Source: Zhongshania aliphaticivorans
GTDB taxonomy: Bacteria > Pseudomonadota > Gammaproteobacteria > Pseudomonadales > Spongiibacteraceae
Direction: 5' to 3'
Assembly (NCBI RefSeq): GCF_902705875.1
Contig: NZ_CACSIK010000003.1
Span: 88,907 to 152,906 of the forward strand
DNA length: 64,000 nt
The notes beneath the pieces were generated by a model. The model did no database searches. It saw only the letters and a program-made list of their open reading frames with translations, and was not told the origin of the DNA. The translations under genes and the position numbers were made by a program. Positions 26,400 through 33,896 of the stretch are shown piece after piece. The first letter of the stretch is position 1. Each line of letters opens with the position of its first letter.

Positions 26400-28745
26400 A
26401 TGCAGGAAACCAGCAATAATCCGTGGCCCAGCGACATAGATGGACCCATTGTTTTTATCGTTGACAGTATTAGCCGAACAGAAAAATACCTTTTAGAAAA
26501 AGCGATACGCGATAATCAGCCCAAGGGAGCAAGCTTTCATATTGCCCAACGCCAATTGCGACAAACGTCCAATCGTAAACGGCGTGCAAGTTCACTCTTG
26601 CTTGAACTAACCAAGTCCAATGACAATCCCTACTTTGTGCCATTACGCATTTGCTGGCAAACCAGAACCCAGGAAGGTAATCACGGCGTCTCTCTGCGAG
26701 ATTTAATAACCGGCAATAGAGAATACCCCAGCCCTTTCCAGCAAAAAATCCGTCTGCGCAAAGACCGCAACAGTTACAGCATCAGCATTGGCCTTGGTGC
26801 CACACTAAGCCAATTGAAAGAAGCTTGCGCCCAACACGCCCATAAACACGGCAGCAATCAAGACCTTGTCAAATTTATTGATCGCTCTGCATTTTTGGCC
26901 CTTGAAAAAACGGAACGCCTTACCAAAGGCGCGCGCTATAAAATTCCACAACTGCTCAGCGACGAGGTCATTCGCAAACCCGCAGTGATCGAAGCCCTGT
27001 CCAAAATAAGCGAGTCTAGCGGCCGCTCAATGGACAGCTTAATCAAAGAAGCAAAACTCTGCCTCAATGAAATGTCGGCAAAACCTAATATGCTCGGCAC
27101 CGATATGGCAGCCGCATTAGGCCGCTTTATGTACACCCGAGGATTCGATAAAAACATCGATTTTGCAGAAGGTGATATTGACCGCATCCGCAAACTTCTT
27201 AAGGAAAAGCCGGTCGCCTTCCTATTTACCCACAAGTCACACATGGATGGTTTTTTGTTAATGACCATCTTTCACGACCAAAACTTAACCCCGCTGCACC
27301 TTTTTGGTGGCATCAATATGAATATGCCGGGTATTGGGCCAATACTTCGGCGCGCCGGTGGTATTTTTATTCGCCGCAGCTTTCAAAATGATCCGGTTTA
27401 CAAGGTGATTTTCAAAAACTATATCGACTACCTTGGCGAAAAACGCTTCCCCCTAATGTGGGCACTGGAAGGGACTCGTTCACGCACAGGGAAATTAATG
27501 CCGCCTCGCTACGGCTTAATCAACTACGTCGTTAGCGCTCATATGCGCGACGATGCACCCGACTTAATCCTCATGCCGGTTTCCATCACTTATGATCAAG
27601 TACCTGAGGTTGCCGACTACGATGCATTACAAGCGGGCGGTAAAAAACGCCCCGAGTCTACCTCATGGTTTATGGAATACATCAGCGGCCTGAAAAACCC
27701 CCATGGCAAAATCCATGTGCGCTTTGGTGAAGGCGTCCCCATTAGCGAATATATCGATCACAACAACCGAACCCCGCAAACGCGAAATATTCAAAAAATT
27801 GCCTTTGAACTTGCCGTGGATGCCAACAACGCCACCCCGATCACCGTAAACTCACTCATCTGCTACGTCGTGCTTGAACATGGCCACAAGGCCATCACTT
27901 TCAGTGAATTAAACACCGACATAAACGAATTACTAAGCCTGATTAAACTACTAAATTTTTCCGCTACCGAAGACGTTCGCAACCTAGACGAAGCCGGTAT
28001 TAGAAAATGCCTAGAAGAACTCGGAACCACCGGTGTCATAGACATATTCAATGACGGTATTGAATCGGTATACATGCTACCTAGCGGTGGTGGCCGCACC
28101 GCCGCTTATTATCGCAACGGCCTAATCCACTTTTTCATCACCAGCGCCATCGCCGATATGGCACTATTGGCCGTGAGTGAAACCGGCGATGAAGCTATCG
28201 CTCAGTTTCATAACGAAGCATTAAAGCTGCGGGACATGTTTAAATACGAGTTTTTCTTTGAAGGCTCTAGCGCCTTTATTGTTCTGCTAGAAAAAGAGCT
28301 GGAATTACGCGCTCCCAATTGGCGCGACAGCGTGAGACAGGGCAGCAAACCAACTCGGAAGTTGTTAGCCGGCATCACCCCCATTCTTGGTCACGGTACA
28401 CTTCGGCCCTTCTTAGAAGCCTATCTGGTACTCGCCCGCGCACTGAGAATGCAGGCTGTTGGTGAAGTAAGCGATCCAAAAGCACTCATCAATCATGCCC
28501 TAACACTTGGCAAACAGCGGGTATTACAAAAACGTATCCATTGTGAAGAGTCAGTATCTGGCAGCTACTTTGAAAATGCGATAAAGATTGCAGAAAGCTT
28601 AGACTTACTCAAAGCCGGCGATGATGCCGTAGCAGGTCGCCAACGCTGGCTTGAAGACCTCAGAGAAACGTCTGCAAACGTGCGGTTTTTAGCCTCAATG
28701 GCTGACGCCAAACGTTTGCAGGTCCGCACTCAACTTGAGAAATAA
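26400..28745 (+). CDS. plsB: Glycerol-3-phosphate 1-O-acyltransferase PlsB-type
   Basis: About 781 residues from ATG 26400, which has AAGGA 9 nt upstream; a GTG at 26373 is in frame but has no ribosome site. The acyltransferase motifs are in order in the middle of the chain: FTHKSHMDGFLL (H-x4-D), GGIFIRRSF, ALEGTRSRTGKLMPPRYG, ILMPVSITYDQVPEV. Long N- and C-terminal helical extensions fit PlsB (about 800 residues) rather than PlsC. It makes lysophosphatidic acid, the first step of phospholipid synthesis. The last 17 nt of its coding region recur 1.27 kb downstream as part of a direct repeat. Confidence 0.9.
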   Translation: MQETSNNPWPSDIDGPIVFIVDSISRTEKYLLEKAIRDNQPKGASFHIAQRQLRQTSNRKRRASSLLLELTKSNDNPYFVPLRICWQTRTQEGNHGVSLRDLITGNREYPSPFQQKIRLRKDRNSYSISIGLGATLSQLKEACAQHAHKHGSNQDLVKFIDRSAFLALEKTERLTKGARYKIPQLLSDEVIRKPAVIEALSKISESSGRSMDSLIKEAKLCLNEMSAKPNMLGTDMAAALGRFMYTRGFDKNIDFAEGDIDRIRKLLKEKPVAFLFTHKSHMDGFLLMTIFHDQNLTPLHLFGGINMNMPGIGPILRRAGGIFIRRSFQNDPVYKVIFKNYIDYLGEKRFPLMWALEGTRSRTGKLMPPRYGLINYVVSAHMRDDAPDLILMPVSITYDQVPEVADYDALQAGGKKRPESTSWFMEYISGLKNPHGKIHVRFGEGVPISEYIDHNNRTPQTRNIQKIAFELAVDANNATPITVNSLICYVVLEHGHKAITFSELNTDINELLSLIKLLNFSATEDVRNLDEAGIRKCLEELGTTGVIDIFNDGIESVYMLPSGGGRTAAYYRNGLIHFFITSAIADMALLAVSETGDEAIAQFHNEALKLRDMFKYEFFFEGSSAFIVLLEKELELRAPNWRDSVRQGSKPTRKLLAGITPILGHGTLRPFLEAYLVLARALRMQAVGEVSDPKALINHALTLGKQRVLQKRIHCEESVSGSYFENAIKIAESLDLLKAGDDAVAGRQRWLEDLRETSANVRFLASMADAKRLQVRTQLEK

Positions 28746-28886
28746 ACCTAGCCAGCCCACGCCAATCTCTTGATTCACCCACTAGATGTCCGCTTTGGCC
28801 ATCTAGTGGTAAAAATGGCCCGTGGCCAACTTATAGTAAAGTGCTTTATCGTGCGCCATAAACGACGGCATGGGTAAATTAGCGGA
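28728..28886 (+). repeat. Direct repeat copy 1 (plsB end plus downstream DNA)
   Basis: About 155 bp that recurs at 30000-30155 with scattered substitutions. It starts inside plsB (ACTCAACTTGAGAAATAA) and runs into the recombinase remnant. It contains a 10-bp stem-loop at 28779-28809 (CCACTAGATG / CATCTAGTGG, 11-nt loop) that may end plsB transcription. Confidence 0.85.
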
Positions 28887-29265
28887 CAGTCGCCAAAGTG
28901 AATTGAAGGTCAAAGATGTAATGCACGGCCCTGCAGTGCTTTCAAGAGGGCAAGTTGTGCAGCTGAAGACAGGAAAACCGGTACGATTTGAAATAGCAAA
29001 GCAAACGCGAGAAACGCTGGTCATATTTCGACACGGCAATACTCCCATATAGTGCACCACTGGGCAGAAATGATTGGGCTTAACAGTCCCGGCTTATGGT
29101 ACTCATTCACTGAAACGGACAAAGGCTACGCTGATTCACCGAAGAACGAAAAATATTCGAGCGGTGCAGTTACTTCTCGATCACACAAACTTAGACAGCA
29201 TGGTGCGTTACCTTGGCGTTGAACTGGATCATGCTCTGGAAATAGCTGAGAAAACTGAGGTATAG
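28870..29265 (+). pseudogene. Decayed tyrosine recombinase/integrase
   Basis: Three pieces in different frames match one small tyrosine recombinase. 28870-29052 reads KTGKPVRFEIAKQTRETL; 29053 onward has HHWAEMIGL in another frame; 29086-29265 reads AYGTHSLKRTKATLIHRRTK, then LLLDHTNLDSMVRYLG, where the HxLxR-like block and the catalytic Tyr are visible. A stop at 29050-29052, a frameshift near 29075 and a missing central block (about 30 residues compared with the family) make it non-functional. It is not IntI-type: the family is the short integrase often seen in gammaproteobacterial islands. It lies downstream of the attC array and may record an earlier insertion. Confidence 0.78.
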
Positions 29266-29292
29266 CAATCCATCGAAAGTCGATACAGAGCG

Positions 29293-29358
29293 GAGTAACG
29301 CTCGCCATCACCGGTGGGAAGCAGAGGCTTTGGCATCCAGTGCATGGCGTGGTTATGT
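29293..29358 (-). other. attC recombination site of the higBA cassette
   Basis: On the minus strand the R'' box is ACATAAC (29358-29352) and the R' box begins GCGTTACTC. Inside are a stem CGCCAT-CAC-CGG with a bulged G on one arm, the extrahelical-base pattern of attC sites. R'' does not fully match the array R' but is perfectly complementary to GTTATGT at the start of this cassette (29986-29980), as expected when the cassette is circular. Site length 66 bp. Confidence 0.72.
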
Positions 29359-29364
29359 GCTATT

Positions 29365-29652
29365 TTAAGCCGCAACAAGCTTCTTCACGTTGAGTTCATT
29401 GCGATGTTGTTCGGCATGCCAGAGCTCATATTGGGACTGCTGATTCATCCAGCTTTCTGCAGAGGTATCAAAAGCAATAGAAAGCCGGATAGCCATTTCG
29501 GGGCTGATACCGGCCTTGCCGTTCAATACGGCACTCAAAGTCTTGCGGCTAACGCCCAATGCCTCTGCAGCCGCCGTAACAGTGAGGCCAAGGGGCTCAA
29601 GACAAAGCTCTCGCAATACTTCACCAGGGTGAGGAGGGTTGTGCATCAACAT
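29365..29652 (-). CDS. higA: HigA-type antitoxin
   Basis: A 95-residue XRE-family protein with the HigA opening ([20 protein letters not shown]) and helix-turn-helix [20 protein letters not shown], ending [19 protein letters not shown]. It binds and neutralises the HigB toxin encoded just upstream (10-nt gap) and represses the pair. The toxin-first order is normal for higBA. The stop codon is 6 nt before the attC R'' box, as expected for a cassette gene. Confidence 0.9.
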   Translation of the reverse strand: MLMHNPPHPGEVLRELCLEPLGLTVTAAAEALGVSRKTLSAVLNGKAGISPEMAIRLSIAFDTSAESWMNQQSQYELWHAEQHRNELNVKKLVAA

Positions 29653-29662
29653 TTACGGTACC

Positions 29663-29941
29663 TCAGTGATAATCTTCATAGTTCACAATCTCGGCATCTC
29701 CATCTTCGAATCGGAAGGTCACTCGCCAGTTACCGCTAACGGTGACTGACCAGATGTCGACGCGATTGCCGGAGAGTTCATGCAGTCGAAGGCCTGGCAA
29801 GTCCATATCTTTGGCATCCAACGCTACATTTAATCTACCGAGAATAAGCCGAAGCTTTTTTGCGTGAGCGGCCTGAATCCCTGCGGTGCTACCGGACTTA
29901 AAAAATTTGGCCAAGCCCTTATGTTTGAAGCTTCGTATCAT
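29663..29941 (-). CDS. higB: HigB/RelE-family mRNA interferase toxin
   Basis: A 92-residue RelE-like toxin with the HigB pattern: GLAKFFKSGSTAG, LPGLRLHELSGNRVDIWSV, and C-terminal VSGNWRVTFRFEDGDAEIVN. HigB cleaves mRNA on the ribosome in the family. First gene of the cassette, ATG 29941, 44 nt after the cassette boundary; a repeated GGTACG in that leader could be the HigA binding site. Partner antitoxin immediately downstream. Confidence 0.9.
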   Translation of the reverse strand: MIRSFKHKGLAKFFKSGSTAGIQAAHAKKLRLILGRLNVALDAKDMDLPGLRLHELSGNRVDIWSVTVSGNWRVTFRFEDGDAEIVNYEDYH

Positions 29942-29985
29942 CCCTTTATCGTACCCTGTAACGTACCAGGTATCAATTCACATAA

Positions 29986-30184
29986 CGCCCACCATCAATA
30001 CTCAACTTGAGAAATAAACCTAGCCAGCCCACGCCAATCTATTGATTCACAAGATGTCCGCTTTGGCCATCTTGTGGTAAAAATGGCCCGCGGCTAACTT
30101 ATAATAAAGTGCTTTTATCGTGCGCCATAAACGACGGCATGGATAAATTAGTAGACGTTGAGTAGAGTAACTCTACGACTTCAA
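29986..30184 (-). other. Non-coding segment of the cassette array with repeat copy 2
   Basis: This 199-bp segment lies between the attC-type boundary of the yefM-yoeB cassette (GTTGAAG at 30185-30179) and the start of the higBA cassette (GGGCGTTATGT ending at 29980). It holds no ORF. Most of it is direct repeat copy 2. A small inverted repeat (CGTTGA, TAGAGT / ACTCTA, TCAACG) sits at 30157-30187. It may be a degenerate, truncated cassette. Confidence 0.5.
30000..30155 (+). repeat. Direct repeat copy 2
   Basis: Second copy of the plsB-end repeat, about 1.27 kb from copy 1. Its stem-loop (30048-30076) reads CACAAGATG / CATCTTGTG, where copy 1 has CACTAGATG / CATCTAGTG: one base changed in each arm so pairing is kept. 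The loop TCCGCTTTGGC is unchanged. Confidence 0.85.
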
Positions 30185-30239
30185 CGCCTTTGAAATTCAC
30201 GCTGGACTGGTCGGCACCGATTTTCCAAATTTGTTAAAT
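30179..30239 (-). other. attC recombination site of the yefM-yoeB cassette
   Basis: Minus-strand R'' box ATTTAAC (30239-30233) overlaps the yoeB stop codon; R' is GGCGTTGAAG. The inner arms TTTGAAATTC and GATTTTCCAAA pair with one bulged G. R'' is exactly complementary to GTTAAAT, the R' this cassette would have when circular (its own start at 30837-30832 being TTAAAT). Length 61 bp. Confidence 0.74.
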
Positions 30240-30505
30240 TATTTTTCATAGTGATAGCGACAAGAAATAATTGTTATTTGGTTATTATCGACAACATAAA
30301 CAAGACGATTTGAATCATCGATACGGCGAGACCAAAAACCCGACAAATTTTCTTTCAGAGGCTCAGGCTTTCCGATACCTTCAAATGGTGAACGCTGGGC
30401 ATCGGTTATAAGTTTGTTTATGCGTTTTAATGTTTTCTTATCTTGGCCCTGCCAATAAACATAATCTGACCAAGCTTCTTTTGTCCATGAAAGCACCTCA
30501 GTCAT
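30239..30505 (-). CDS. yoeB: Txe/YoeB-family toxin
   Basis: 88 residues from ATG 30505 (MTEVLSWTKEAWSDYVYWQ), the normal YoeB opening; a longer frame from 30526 adds only residues read inside yefM. C-terminal motifs LKENLSGFWSRRIDDSNRLVY and ISCRYHYEK contain the Glu, Arg, His and Tyr of the mRNA interferase site. YoeB cleaves mRNA at the ribosomal A site. It overlaps yefM by 8 nt. The stop codon lies in the attC R'' box. Confidence 0.93.
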   Translation of the reverse strand: MTEVLSWTKEAWSDYVYWQGQDKKTLKRINKLITDAQRSPFEGIGKPEPLKENLSGFWSRRIDDSNRLVYVVDNNQITIISCRYHYEK

Positions 30506-30752
30506 CAGCCAGCTCACGCTGCACAACCTGACCCTTTTGATACTGTTTAATAGACTTGGCTAAGTGAGCTGCATTTGCAGGGCTTTTTAAAAGGTGGACG
30601 GTCTCCATTAGCCCATTGAAATGATCTAGAGACATAACAACGGCGTCATCTGCATCACGACGTGAAATAATAGTGTAATCAGCGTCGTTAACCACCTGAT
30701 CTAGAACGCTTTTTAGCTTATTCCGAGCCTCAGAAAAGTTGATAACTCTCAT
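30498..30752 (-). CDS. yefM: YefM-family antitoxin
   Basis: 84 residues from ATG 30752 (MRVINFSEARNKLKSVLDQV), the standard Phd/YefM DNA-binding N-terminus; upstream in-frame codons to 30818 lack a ribosome site and overlap the operator. The C-terminal helix (NAAHLAKSIKQYQKGQ) wraps the toxin in the family. It autoregulates the operon with YoeB through the TGTACA palindromes just upstream. Confidence 0.93.
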   Translation of the reverse strand: MRVINFSEARNKLKSVLDQVVNDADYTIISRRDADDAVVMSLDHFNGLMETVHLLKSPANAAHLAKSIKQYQKGQVVQRELADD

Positions 30753-30766
30753 GATTATGCCCTCAC

Positions 30767-30786
30767 TTGTACAAGAATTTGTACAA
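30767..30786. promoter_or_regulatory. YefM-type operator, two TTGTACAA palindromes
   Basis: Two identical 8-bp palindromes TTGTACAA (30767-30774 and 30779-30786) with centres 12 bp apart, 15 nt upstream of the yefM start. The TGTACA core in a paired arrangement is what YefM-YoeB binds in E. coli. Confidence 0.8.
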
Positions 30787-30831
30787 AGTATAACCTGTAC
30801 TATATATTGTGCAAGCACTGGGTTGCTTAAG

Positions 30832-30931
30832 ATTTAACGCCGCATTAAGCGGGCTAAAATAGTGGGTTATACTGTGGAGCGAAGCGGAACGTAACCCACT
30901 ATTATAGTTCCGTTTAAATGTCTTGTTATGC
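30832..30931 (-). other. attC recombination site of the CBS-HEPN cassette
   Basis: A 100-bp site on the minus strand. R'' GCATAAC (30931-30925) overlaps the TAA stop of the CBS-HEPN gene; R' is GCGGCGTTAAAT. Outer arms GACATTTAAACGG and GCATTAAGCGG pair with a bulge; a central perfect 12-bp stem AATAGTGGGTTA / TAACCCACTATT (30858-30869 and 30892-30903) follows. R'' is perfectly complementary to GTTATGC at 31844-31838, the start of the same cassette. Confidence 0.78.
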
Positions 30932-31843
30932 TGTTGTAAGGTATTCAACAAAATCATGAGCGCCATTTTTTGCTGCATCTTCAATTCTTTGGTCGGATTC
31001 TGAAAGAAATTTATCAACACGGTTCAACACCTCGACAAAATTATTCCAAGGCATACATGCAATAATTGAATCTTGGCTGTGTGCTATTTCATTACGAATT
31101 TTCTCAGCACTTTTAATAAATCGTTCTAAGTCTTGTTTAGAGAATTTAAAGCGTTCTTTAAATTCTTGAGACTTTGCTAACAAATCACGTTTATCAGCTA
31201 ATTGTAAGCAATCTAACAGTGTCAAATCCTGATTACTTAGTGTTCTATGACCATAGATTTCTTGAGCTTTTACTAACCGCTGTTCTGAAATTTTATCATG
31301 CCAACAATTGTCAGGATAATCATGACGAATCCATGAATTTAGGTGCATTTCAAAAAGCGATAGCATTCCAAACACATATACACGGACAGGAGGCTTATTT
31401 AGATCTGCTTTTGTAATTATGCCTACGATCTTAGCTCCATGATTAACAAAAAGCAGTTCACTCTCTTTAAGAACATTTAAAAGACTAGCCAATGGAGTTG
31501 AGTCAGATATTACCTGCTCAATTTTTATTTCACGATAATATTGTTCTACAATACCGCCTTTTAGTTCAGCGGTGTTTATATAACCGATAACTTTTTTTCC
31601 TAAATCGATAACGCCCGCCGTATCAAATTGTCGATGTAGTAAAGTATCTTTCACGTGAAGAGAGGGGTCGTTAATACGACAACACAGTAAAGGTTCATAA
31701 ATGTCTCGAACAGTAACATTATCAATGAAAATTTTCTTCAGAGCGCTAAATCGTGTTCCATTTCTCCTGTAGCCTGAGATTGGTGACATCCATAACTGAT
31801 AACCCATTTAATAATATCCTATAAACTCCAAAAAACAGCATAA
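30838..31843 (-). mobile_element. Integron-type gene cassette carrying a CBS-HEPN gene
   Basis: 1006 bp from TTATGC (31843) to the G of R' (30838). It contains one gene in the cassette direction with a 36-nt leader and its attC site. It would be the first cassette of the array (most upstream on the minus strand). Confidence 0.72.
30926..31807 (-). CDS. CBS-pair plus HEPN-like protein, candidate defence effector
   Basis: A 293-residue soluble protein with AT-richer DNA than its neighbours. Residues about 30-142 look like two CBS motifs (VRDIYEPLLCCRINDPSLHV, VIGYINTAEL; then LLFVNHGAKIVGIITKADL). Residues about 145-290 are all-helical and carry RNEIAH at R238-H243, the R-x4-H signature of HEPN ribonucleases. 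CBS pairs bind adenine nucleotides; HEPN proteins are often toxins or abortive-infection effectors. The fusion suggests a nucleotide-gated RNase, but this is inference and both domain calls are by eye. Translation starts at ATG 31807; the stop overlaps attC, so it is the sole gene of its cassette. Confidence 0.65.
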   Translation of the reverse strand: MGYQLWMSPISGYRRNGTRFSALKKIFIDNVTVRDIYEPLLCCRINDPSLHVKDTLLHRQFDTAGVIDLGKKVIGYINTAELKGGIVEQYYREIKIEQVISDSTPLASLLNVLKESELLFVNHGAKIVGIITKADLNKPPVRVYVFGMLSLFEMHLNSWIRHDYPDNCWHDKISEQRLVKAQEIYGHRTLSNQDLTLLDCLQLADKRDLLAKSQEFKERFKFSKQDLERFIKSAEKIRNEIAHSQDSIIACMPWNNFVEVLNRVDKFLSESDQRIEDAAKNGAHDFVEYLTTA

Positions 31844-31844
31844 C
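31838..31844 (-). other. Cassette insertion boundary (GTTATGC)
   Basis: The outer edge of the first cassette. GTTATGC here is preceded on the minus strand by AAGAAAAACT, without the GCG or inverted arm of an attC site. It could be a vanished attI end or a secondary (non-attC) GTT target. Confidence 0.5.
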
Positions 31845-32348
31845 AGTTTTTCTTATCAATACTGGGGCCATATATCACTTTGGCTCCCTATCTCTGGGGC
31901 TGGATTCTGAATGGCGTCAAAAACCCTTGCCATATCATGCACTTGATTGTATTTGGTGGAATAGGTTATCGATGTTAGCAAGACTCGCTCCCTCTATTTT
32001 TTCTTAAATCCCTTCTCCTGATCATAAACCCATATCTTAGGAAATCAACAACTTAGACTACGATCTACGGAATTAGTGAGCCAGCGTCCACTGAACAAGC
32101 TCGTCGCTGGCGTGAACGGCTTGTCCTGCCGGAGAACTTGGCTTTTTGGCTGCCGGATAATTGTGACGGGATTAGAGCCGCTGACGAATATGTTCGCTTT
32201 GTGACTTTGCTGGCCACAATATGGCTTAGCTCGCGGCCAAGTTATGAGTAAACGGGCGCGGCATATTTGGCTTTCCATCTCCCAAGAGCCTCTATTCGGC
32301 CATTTTATGATTCAAAGTTAAGTCAACTTATGGGTGAATCAACAATTC
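31845..32348. other. 504-bp gap with one short unassigned open frame
   Basis: No recognisable gene or integrase. At 32057-32251 on the plus strand an open frame without a good start reads like a genuine protein (STEQARRWRERLVLPENLAF, then AADEYVRFVTLLATIWL) and could be a gene fragment; the following frame (MSKRARHIWLSISQEPLFGH, 32244 onward) may be its frameshifted continuation. I do not recognise the family. Confidence 0.3.
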
Positions 32349-33896
32349 TTAACCGCAATGCTTTAAGGCGTGGCGATTTCGATGACGGGTGTGGGCAGCA
32401 ATAGCTTCAAAATTTTGCATCAGTGTTTCAGGACCACGCGCAGGCATTGCGCACTGCGAACAGGCAAGCAGAGACTTAGCATTTATTTCAACGCTGTCTT
32501 GGACCTCAAAAATCCCCTCGCTATACTGTCGCCCCAAATCAGACATATCCATTGGCGGTGCGGCAATATATTCAATTTTAATTTTGCCTTTACTCACCAC
32601 ATAGCGAGCAAAACCAATCCCAACAAACGTGCTCTCAGACCAAATTTGCGGACCATTATCGTCGAATAGACGAATAGAGGCGCCCCCCGTACCCACCAAC
32701 ATTTGCACATAGCCCAAGGGGTTGGGTAAACCTAGCGCCATTGCTGTTGAGCGCTGATAAACATGGTCATGGCCAACAATGACAATATCCACGCCATAGC
32801 GAATGAAAATATTTTCTTCTAATGCCACCAAGGTGAAATTGGCCGGGCTGCGATCTAGCTGGTCCGTCCAAATAGTGAAATGCTGCATGACAATGATAAA
32901 ATCTATTTCGCCACGCAGACGGCGTAACGCGGCATTAGCGAGGTCGGCTTCAATATTGATAAGCTCTTCAGGTAGGGTGCCATCTTCGATCAACGCTCCT
33001 GCTGTGGTCACTAAAAAATGTACGCGATTAAAATCAAAAGAATAAAACGCACTCCCCAAATCACCCGAGCCAAAAGGCGATGACAGGGGTTTATCTGGAT
33101 GGGTAAAGCGATTTTTAAAGGCATCACCGCCAAAATCTTTTTGTTCATGGTTACCCGGTGCCGCCATCGTAATACGTCGCGCTAGAAGGGGTTCCATTTG
33201 CTCAAACCATAAATCCCAAATTGGCTGATCACCATTGGCATAAGACAAGTCACCGGCCAACATCAGTAAGTCGGCTGGCGTCCTCATAATTTCTGCGGTC
33301 ACCAATTGAGGCAACTCACCAACGCCGTGATCACCAAAATGAATAAAACTCCACTCGTCTCTTGGGCTAGGCATGATGACATAGACCGGTGACCAGCCAC
33401 CCTCATCGGAGCCAACCCGATAACGTAAAGGGCGATCAGGGTCGATACCTTCGGCATTGGCGCGGTGAGTAAAACTTTCAATACCCGTGGTTTCCATCGT
33501 GCTAGCCTCAACACTAAATTCAAAACCATCGTCCTGTATAGAAAACTCATCCAAGCCTATATCGAAAGAAGAGTATTCGAGCCATGACACCGGCGCGTCT
33601 TCTCCATCGGTAAACCAGGTGACGGCTCTAGACGTGTGGCTATCGCCAACCAAGCTTGCATGCAAGCCTCTAGGCATCATAGGGCCAGGCACTTCGGTAT
33701 CTGGAATTGGCTCCGGCTCTGGCATTGGATCCGGTGTTAGATCTGGGTCATCAATGCTGCCATCTGCATTGCGATTACTGCTCCCACTATTACAGGCTGT
33801 AAGCGCCAAGCCTGCCAGTCCACCCATAACAAATCGGCGACGAGTTAAAGGACGCAGTGGCAATGAACGAGATTTAGGATCACGAGGGTATGACAT
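32349..33896 (-). CDS. Tat-exported purple-acid-phosphatase-like metallophosphoesterase
   Basis: About 515 residues from ATG 33896, preceded by GGAG 6 nt away (a GTG at 33908 is possible). The N-terminus has a Tat motif with lipobox (TRRRFVMGGLAGLALTAC), so it should cross the inner membrane folded and be lipid-anchored. A Pro/Glu/Asp linker and a fibronectin-like N-terminal region precede the phosphoesterase motifs: GDHGVG, AGDLSYANG, PGNHEQKDFGG, GHDHVYQRS. Those motifs bind the two metals. Activity on phosphate monoesters or related compounds is expected; substrate unknown. It is separated by 185 bp from the SDR operon. Confidence 0.88.
   Translation of the reverse strand: MSYPRDPKSRSLPLRPLTRRRFVMGGLAGLALTACNSGSSNRNADGSIDDPDLTPDPMPEPEPIPDTEVPGPMMPRGLHASLVGDSHTSRAVTWFTDGEDAPVSWLEYSSFDIGLDEFSIQDDGFEFSVEASTMETTGIESFTHRANAEGIDPDRPLRYRVGSDEGGWSPVYVIMPSPRDEWSFIHFGDHGVGELPQLVTAEIMRTPADLLMLAGDLSYANGDQPIWDLWFEQMEPLLARRITMAAPGNHEQKDFGGDAFKNRFTHPDKPLSSPFGSGDLGSAFYSFDFNRVHFLVTTAGALIEDGTLPEELINIEADLANAALRRLRGEIDFIIVMQHFTIWTDQLDRSPANFTLVALEENIFIRYGVDIVIVGHDHVYQRSTAMALGLPNPLGYVQMLVGTGGASIRLFDDNGPQIWSESTFVGIGFARYVVSKGKIKIEYIAAPPMDMSDLGRQYSEGIFEVQDSVEINAKSLLACSQCAMPARGPETLMQNFEAIAAHTRHRNRHALKHCG

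Larger units (their letters stand above)
29299..29985 (-). mobile_element. Integron-type gene cassette carrying higBA
   Basis: The cassette runs on the minus strand from TTATGT at 29985 (cut point G^TT) to the G of R' at 29299, 687 bp. It holds one toxin-antitoxin pair and its attC site and almost no other DNA, the compact layout typical of cassettes. There is no integron integrase in the window. Confidence 0.7.
30185..30837 (-). mobile_element. Integron-type gene cassette carrying yefM-yoeB
   Basis: 653 bp from TTAAAT (30837) to the G at 30185, bounded by attC sites on both sides. It includes the operator, promoter region and both genes, so the toxin-antitoxin pair carries its own expression signals, as usual for cassettes of this type. 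Confidence 0.72.

Noticed and set aside
28870..29265. Integron integrase (IntI) candidate for the cassette array
   Set aside because: The fragments match the short tyrosine recombinase family, not IntI, and the gene is broken; it is also at the wrong end of the array.
30157..30187. Possible fourth complete attC site
   Set aside because: A short inverted repeat is present but the R''/R' complementarity and bulged stem seen in the other three are missing.
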